NCBI GenBank assembly: GCA_016283575.1
Contig: JAEEND010000018.1
Coordinates: 62,001-126,000, forward strand
Origin: Lachnospiraceae bacterium
GTDB lineage: Bacteria; Bacillota; Clostridia; Lachnospirales; Lachnospiraceae
Length of the DNA: 64,000 nt
Direction of reading: 5' to 3'
In this document: positions 60,012 to 64,000 of the stretch, one piece after another
How the letters are laid out: each line of letters starts with the position of its first letter
How positions within the stretch are numbered: position 1 is the stretch's first letter
Notes under the pieces: model-generated
Databases searched by the model: none
What the model saw: only the letters and a program-made list of their open reading frames with translations
What the model was told of the DNA's origin: nothing
Made by a program: the position numbers and the translations under genes

Positions 60012-60875
60012 TTATTTAAAGGACTTTACCAAAGATCCGATAATAAGGCTCCAGCCGTCTGCAAGAACAAATAAAAGGATCTTGAACGGCATGGAAATGG
60101 TGGTGGGCGGCAACATCATCATACCCATACTCATGAGTGTTGACGCCACGATCATATCTATTACAATGAACGGAATGTAGATTACGAATCCGATCATGAA
60201 TGCGCTTCTTAATTCGCTTACAATAAAGCTTGGAACCAGAATATAGTTGGGAATGGATTCAAGTTCTCCGTCCCATTCATATTCAACGATTTCCGAAAAC
60301 ATACGAACATCTTTAATCTGAGTCTGTCCGTACATAAACTGCCTAAAAGGCTTTAATCCTGTGTCTATGGCTTCCTGCTGAGTGATCTCACCCTTGTCAA
60401 AGGGGACTATCGCCTCATTGTAGGCTTCCGTAAATACAGGATTCATAATAAAGAATGTAAGTATCAAAGCAAGACCGATCATTACCTGGTTAGGAGGCGC
60501 CGTATTGGTATTAAGTGCCGACCTTGTAAAATGAAGCACTATGATTATCCTCGTAAAAGAGGTAAGCATAATGATGAGTAACGGCGCAAGGGCTATCATG
60601 GTCAGTGTAAGGAAAATCCTTAGTGAGCCGGAAAGCTCGCCGTTACCGTTATTGTAGGTAATGGTCAAATCGTTGGAAATATTAAGTTCTTTCAGGTCTT
60701 CGGGAGTTTCGGATGTCCCCGAATCCTCAATAAAGGTTCGAGACTCCGTATCCCCTGTCTGTAAATTGGAATCTACGCCGTGTCTTAATTCTGCGGCGTA
60801 GGATTCTGTTTTTACATTGATACACAATATGCCCACCAAAAGAAGCAGGCATATTGACATGAGAAATCTCTTCAT
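60012..60875 (-). CDS. fliP: Flagellar export gate component FliP
   Basis: FliP is the main part of the export pore. The 287-residue protein has a cleavable signal peptide (about 1-28), a polar linker longer than usual (about 29-75) and the four-span FliP core starting SLRIFLTLTMIALAPLLIIMLTSFTRIIIVL. The conserved ALNTNTAPPNQVMIGLAL and MGMMMLPP motifs are present. It starts directly after fliO. Confidence 0.97.
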   Translation of the reverse strand: MKRFLMSICLLLLVGILCINVKTESYAAELRHGVDSNLQTGDTESRTFIEDSGTSETPEDLKELNISNDLTITYNNGNGELSGSLRIFLTLTMIALAPLLIIMLTSFTRIIIVLHFTRSALNTNTAPPNQVMIGLALILTFFIMNPVFTEAYNEAIVPFDKGEITQQEAIDTGLKPFRQFMYGQTQIKDVRMFSEIVEYEWDGELESIPNYILVPSFIVSELRSAFMIGFVIYIPFIVIDMIVASTLMSMGMMMLPPTTISMPFKILLFVLADGWSLIIGSLVKSFK

Positions 60876-61235
60876 TTAGTTATCTTTCTTAACCTCTTTG
60901 GCCTTGTTAAGGAAATCCTTAAAGGTCATTCCCGTTCCGGTCTCCTCCGGAAAAACAAGTGATTCACAGGGAACCTCTCCCAAAAAGGTTACCTCATTTT
61001 TACCCAATGCAATTGCGAAATACTGCTCTCCTATCCTAACGATTTCCACGTATTTATTGGGAGCAATTCTTTTGGACTCTATAACGGTAATATTACCGCT
61101 TATATTTTTTTCTTTGGCATAACCACCCACCCATTTAGTGGTATAAAGAGTGATGGCTATAACAAATATAAATATTAATAGGACCGTAAAAAACTGCGCA
61201 ATGGTGGAACCTGCAGTGGCAGTTATAAGAAACAT
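60876..61235 (-). CDS. fliO: Flagellar export gate assembly protein FliO (FliZ)
   Basis: FliO is a membrane helper for FliP assembly. The 119-residue protein has one N-terminal span (about 12-30) and the short cytoplasmic SH3-like domain with ESKRIAPNKYVEIVRIGEQYFAIA typical of FliO. It overlaps the end of cheY by one base and is followed directly by fliP. Confidence 0.9.
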   Translation of the reverse strand: MFLITATAGSTIAQFFTVLLIFIFVIAITLYTTKWVGGYAKEKNISGNITVIESKRIAPNKYVEIVRIGEQYFAIALGKNEVTFLGEVPCESLVFPEETGTGMTFKDFLNKAKEVKKDN

Positions 61236-61597
61236 CAGCCTACTACCTTCTTAACAGCTTCCAATACTCGGTCTGCCTGGAAAGGCTTAACAATGAAGTC
61301 TTTTGCGCCGGACTGAATGGATTCAATAACCATTGCCTGCTGACCCATTGCTGAACACATGATAACCATTGCACCGGGATCTGTTTCTTTGATTTTCTTT
61401 AATGCCTGGATACCATCCATCTCAGGCATTGTAATATCCATGAGAACAAGGTCGGGCTTGCATTCATTGTATTTTTCAACAGCCTTAAGTCCGTTTTCGG
61501 CTTCGCCTACAATGACATAACCGTTCTTTGTCAAAATATCCTTGATCATCATTCTCATGAAAGCAGCATCATCACAAATTAAAATATTTTTTGCCAT
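61235..61597 (-). CDS. cheY: Chemotaxis response regulator CheY
   Basis: CheY-P binds the flagellar switch to change rotation. The 120-residue single receiver domain has the acidic pocket D9-D10, phosphorylation site D54 (LVLMDITMPEMDG), and the conserved Lys in FIVKPF (near 105). It lies between fliY and fliO, as in Bacillus. Confidence 0.96.
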   Translation of the reverse strand: MAKNILICDDAAFMRMMIKDILTKNGYVIVGEAENGLKAVEKYNECKPDLVLMDITMPEMDGIQALKKIKETDPGAMVIMCSAMGQQAMVIESIQSGAKDFIVKPFQADRVLEAVKKVVG

Positions 61598-61623
61598 AAT
61601 CTTTTACTCCTTGGGTTTGATTA

Positions 61624-62847
61624 CTATTTAATAATTTCCGTTACACGAACTGCAAAGCTTTCTTCAAGTACTACAACTTCTCCCTTTGCAACGAACTTAC
61701 CGTTTACAAGTACGTCTACCGGTTCTCCGGCGATCTTGTCAAGTTCGATGATTGTACCGGGTGAAAAATCGAGTATCTCGGATATGGACTTGCTGGTTCG
61801 TCCAAGCTCGACGGTTACGTTTAGCGGAACGTCCATAATCAATCCGATGTTCTCGTGTGCCTGCTGGGCTATCATTTCGGGACTGAAGCTCTGGAACTGT
61901 GCAGGTTGCACGTTCATCTGCTGCATGCCCATCTGCATACCCATCTGTGGCATCCCCATTCCCATCTGTGGCATTCCCATTTGTGGCATCCCCATCTGGG
62001 GCATTCCCATTCCCATTTGAGCCATACCCGGATCCATCATCTGAGGCTGTGGCTGAGGCTGAGGTTCCGGTGCTGCTTCAGGTGCGGGTTCCGGTTCTGC
62101 TTCAGCTGCTCCGCCTCCCGACTGTTCAAGGAATGTCTTAACGAGCTTTCTTGCAAAGTCAATGGGGTATAGCTGCATGATGGTTGAATCAACCAGATCA
62201 TCTATTTGCATTGAGAAGGCTATCTTTACAAATGACCCTCCCAGGAATGGTGCAATATCTTCTCCGTTCTGGAATTCAGTTAAGTCTAACAGGCTTGCAT
62301 CCGGAGGACTGATATCGATCATGGTGCCAAGCATTGTAGAAAGTGAAGTGGCTGCAGAACCCATCATCTGGTTCATGGCTTCGGAAATTGCACTTAAGTG
62401 TAATTCTCCCAACTCTCCGTCCGTATTGGTACCATCGCCTCCCATCATCAAGTCGGTGATGACCTTAACATCGTGCTCACGTAATACCAAAATATTGGTA
62501 CCGTCCAAACCGGCGGTGTAATGAATCTGAATAAATACACAGGGCTTTTCGTAATCATCAATTACGCTCTGCCATGTGACCATGGAAACAACCGGTGTAG
62601 TAATGTTAACTTTTCTGTTAACTAATGAGTAAAGTGTGGTTGCGGAAGAGCCCATACTGATGTTGGCAACTTCACCTACCGCATCTCTCTCGACATCTGA
62701 AAGACTTTCGTCATCGGAGGCGGCAGTATCTCTGGTGAAGGGCTCGGGTTTCTCAGTGGGTGCGCTGGGTGCTTGAGCCTGAAGTTCAGCCGGATCCATT
62801 CCGCTAAGCAGCGCATTTATCTCGTCCTGAGATAACATTCCATCCAT
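61624..62847 (-). CDS. fliY: Flagellar switch phosphatase FliY (FliN fusion), with a Met-rich repeat linker
   Basis: FliY joins a CheY-P phosphatase domain to a FliN domain in the C-ring. The 407-residue protein begins with a CheY-binding peptide (MLSQDEINALLSGM). It has two CheC-like catalytic helices (VGEVANISMGSSA and ISEAMNQMMGSAA). The C-terminal SpoA/FliN domain starts near 333 (ENIGLIMDVPLNVTVELGR). Between them lie a Pro/Glu/Gln-rich segment (~243-270) and about 40 residues of PQMGM-type repeats (~270-311). Confidence 0.95.
   Translation of the reverse strand: MDGMLSQDEINALLSGMDPAELQAQAPSAPTEKPEPFTRDTAASDDESLSDVERDAVGEVANISMGSSATTLYSLVNRKVNITTPVVSMVTWQSVIDDYEKPCVFIQIHYTAGLDGTNILVLREHDVKVITDLMMGGDGTNTDGELGELHLSAISEAMNQMMGSAATSLSTMLGTMIDISPPDASLLDLTEFQNGEDIAPFLGGSFVKIAFSMQIDDLVDSTIMQLYPIDFARKLVKTFLEQSGGGAAEAEPEPAPEAAPEPQPQPQPQMMDPGMAQMGMGMPQMGMPQMGMPQMGMGMPQMGMQMGMQQMNVQPAQFQSFSPEMIAQQAHENIGLIMDVPLNVTVELGRTSKSISEILDFSPGTIIELDKIAGEPVDVLVNGKFVAKGEVVVLEESFAVRVTEIIK
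61915..62040 (-). repeat. Tandem repeats coding the PQMGM linker of FliY
   Basis: Degenerate units of 12-15 bp coding PQMGM, GMPQMGM or QMGM recur about eight times within fliY and keep the reading frame. They could expand or contract by slippage. Confidence 0.75.
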
Positions 62848-62850
62848 GCT

Positions 62851-63831
62851 TTATTCCTCCTCCCTTAGTATCGTAGTAACCCGTGCCGCGTACTTGTCTT
62901 TGTCGGTACCCGGTACGGCGGTAAATTTCTTTATATTTCCCACATATACATCTAATTCCGAATCTACGTTGGTATCCAGTCGGATTATATCTCCAACCTG
63001 AAGGTTAATGAAATCGCAGACGGAAATCTTACTGTTACCCATTACAACCTTCAAAGGAACATCAACTCTCTTAATGAGTGATTCGATGTACATCTGGTAA
63101 TCTTCCGTATTGGTATCCTGCATTGTGGAGAACCAATACTTGGTATTCAATTTGTCCATGACGCTTTCCAAAGTAAAGTAAGGAAGGCAGACATTCATGA
63201 ATCCTTCAACATCGCCAATCTTCATGTTTAGAGTGACAATGGCGATCATTTCGTTGGGTGCTATAACCTGTGCGAACTGGGGATTGGTTTCTATTCGCTC
63301 CAGGATAGGAGAAATATCCAATACGTTCTTCCAGGGTTCACGCATCATCTGCAATGAAATGATCAGGATCTTTTCAATTATCGACATCTCTATATCAGAG
63401 AAGTCTCGGTTCTTTTCAAGTGGTACGCCTTTACCCCCAAGCATTCTGTCAATCATGGCAAAACCAAGGTTCGCGGCCAAATCTAGTATTATATTACCAC
63501 CTAACGGTTGGAAATTTATTATACCGAGAATTACAGGGTTTGAAAGTGCGTTTGTAAACTCGGAAAAAGTAACTGTTTCCGAACTTGCCACCGTTACCTG
63601 GATGTTCTTTCGAAGGTATACAGGTAAGGTCGTTGCAAGTAATCGACCGTAATGTTCATAAATAATTTCAAGTGTACGTAAATGCTCTTTTGAGAACTTC
63701 GCCGGACGTTTGAAGTCGTAATTCTTGACTTGCTTATCCTCTTTGCCCTGCATTTCGTCCACATCCAGTTCACCGGTACTTAGAGCTGCCAGCAAACTGT
63801 CTATCTCATTTTGAGACAGAACCTCGCCCAC
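62851..63831 (-). CDS. fliM: Flagellar motor switch protein FliM
   Basis: FliM is the C-ring component that receives CheY-P and sets rotation direction. I start it at the GTG at 63831 (326 residues), which has AGGAGG eight bases upstream and matches the family start MGEVLSQNEIDSLLAAL. A GTG three codons earlier (63840) directly abuts that ribosome binding site and is less likely. The N-terminal LSQNEIDSLL is the CheY-binding motif. The middle CheC-like domain and the C-terminal SpoA domain (LKVVMGNSKISVCDFINL) are complete. Confidence 0.95.
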   Translation of the reverse strand: MGEVLSQNEIDSLLAALSTGELDVDEMQGKEDKQVKNYDFKRPAKFSKEHLRTLEIIYEHYGRLLATTLPVYLRKNIQVTVASSETVTFSEFTNALSNPVILGIINFQPLGGNIILDLAANLGFAMIDRMLGGKGVPLEKNRDFSDIEMSIIEKILIISLQMMREPWKNVLDISPILERIETNPQFAQVIAPNEMIAIVTLNMKIGDVEGFMNVCLPYFTLESVMDKLNTKYWFSTMQDTNTEDYQMYIESLIKRVDVPLKVVMGNSKISVCDFINLQVGDIIRLDTNVDSELDVYVGNIKKFTAVPGTDKDKYAARVTTILREEE

Positions 63832-63863
63832 GAAGTTCACCTCCTTCTGTTATGTTTTTTATC

Positions 63864-64000
63864 TTACTGATACATAACATTGGTAAAATTAACTTTATAT
63901 ACAAATTCCGAACCGTCATACAGCTCACGGATGGAATTAAGTATTTCTTCTCTGACGCTTTCTGTGTCATCACGGATTTCTTCAAGTGAGTGGCTTCCGA
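63864..64000 (-). CDS. fliL: Flagellar basal-body protein FliL (C-terminal end only)
   Basis: The last ~45 residues of a frame that continues past base 64000 end in ...NSIRELYDGSEFVYKVNFTNVMYQ. This amphipathic helix followed by a final strand, together with a position right before fliM, matches the FliL C-terminus. FliL supports the stator units of the motor. The assignment rests partly on position. Confidence 0.75.
   Translation of the reverse strand, partial: GSHSLEEIRDDTESVREEILNSIRELYDGSEFVYKVNFTNVMYQ

Noticed and set aside
61915-62040. A possible CRISPR-like array in the repeat segment of fliY
   Set aside because: The units are 12-15 bp, have no unique spacers and keep the fliY reading frame. 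No cas genes are in the window.
61855-62172. A His/Leu-rich plus-strand reading frame over fliY
   Set aside because: The HLWHPH pattern is only the reverse reading of the Met-rich FliY repeats, not a metal-binding protein.

Overview
The window looks like chromosomal DNA from a motile, anaerobic, low-to-mid-GC Firmicute of the Lachnospiraceae type (Butyrivibrio or a relative is my best guess). The reasons are a PolC-type replicative polymerase, a FliY-type flagellar switch, CheC/CheD chemotaxis, an MEP isoprenoid pathway, rubrerythrin and desulfoferrodoxin oxygen defence, and maltodextrin-type glycan use. Almost everything is on the minus strand, so the transcriptional reading order runs from base 64000 down to base 1. 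The one clear exception is an L,D-transpeptidase gene at 34.8-35.7 kb.

In reading order, 64.0-44.0 kb is one long flagellar/chemotaxis operon: fliL (partial), fliM, fliY, cheY, fliO, fliP, fliQ, fliR, flhB, flhA, flhF, flhG, a PilZ brake protein, cheB, cheA, cheW, cheC, cheD, a small membrane protein, the flagellar sigma factor, a FapA (DUF342) protein, a 108-residue unknown and a SwrB-like membrane protein. It ends at a terminator. Next come rpsB-tsf with their own promoter (43.9-41.9 kb) and a manganese exporter, mntP. A cassette at 41.15-35.75 kb follows: a BlaI repressor, an M56 (BlaR1-like) membrane protease with a very short sensor, two exported small proteins, two half-permeases and an ABC ATPase. 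It looks like a peptide export, immunity or stress system and is the most interesting locus here.

From 34.6 to 23.6 kb lies a starch/maltodextrin operon: lipoprotein amylase, LacI regulator, cytoplasmic GH13, GH31, and the MalE, MalF and MalG transporter parts. It carries a repeated palindromic operator and internal terminators. A small chorismate mutase follows. Then a polysaccharide deacetylase-bactofilin pair leads directly into the core block pyrH-frr-uppS-cdsA-dxr-rseP-ispG-polC (21.6-10.9 kb). The remaining 10.8 kb holds a small membrane protein, a tRNA-Glu(CUC), a palindrome-rich intergenic region, two large lipoproteins, an RmlD-like reductase, a rubrerythrin-desulfoferrodoxin-rubredoxin oxygen-defence cluster, a GH20 hexosaminidase and the start of an acyltransferase.

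The order flagella/chemotaxis, sigma-28, SwrB, rpsB-tsf, then pyrH-frr-uppS-cdsA-dxr-rseP-polC matches the Bacillus subtilis chromosome closely. Here a block of nearly 20 kb of accessory genes sits between tsf and pyrH. Several start codons were revised because the longest reading frame runs into terminators or skips good ribosome binding sites (uppS, malF, malE, GH31, rpsB, fliM and one permease).
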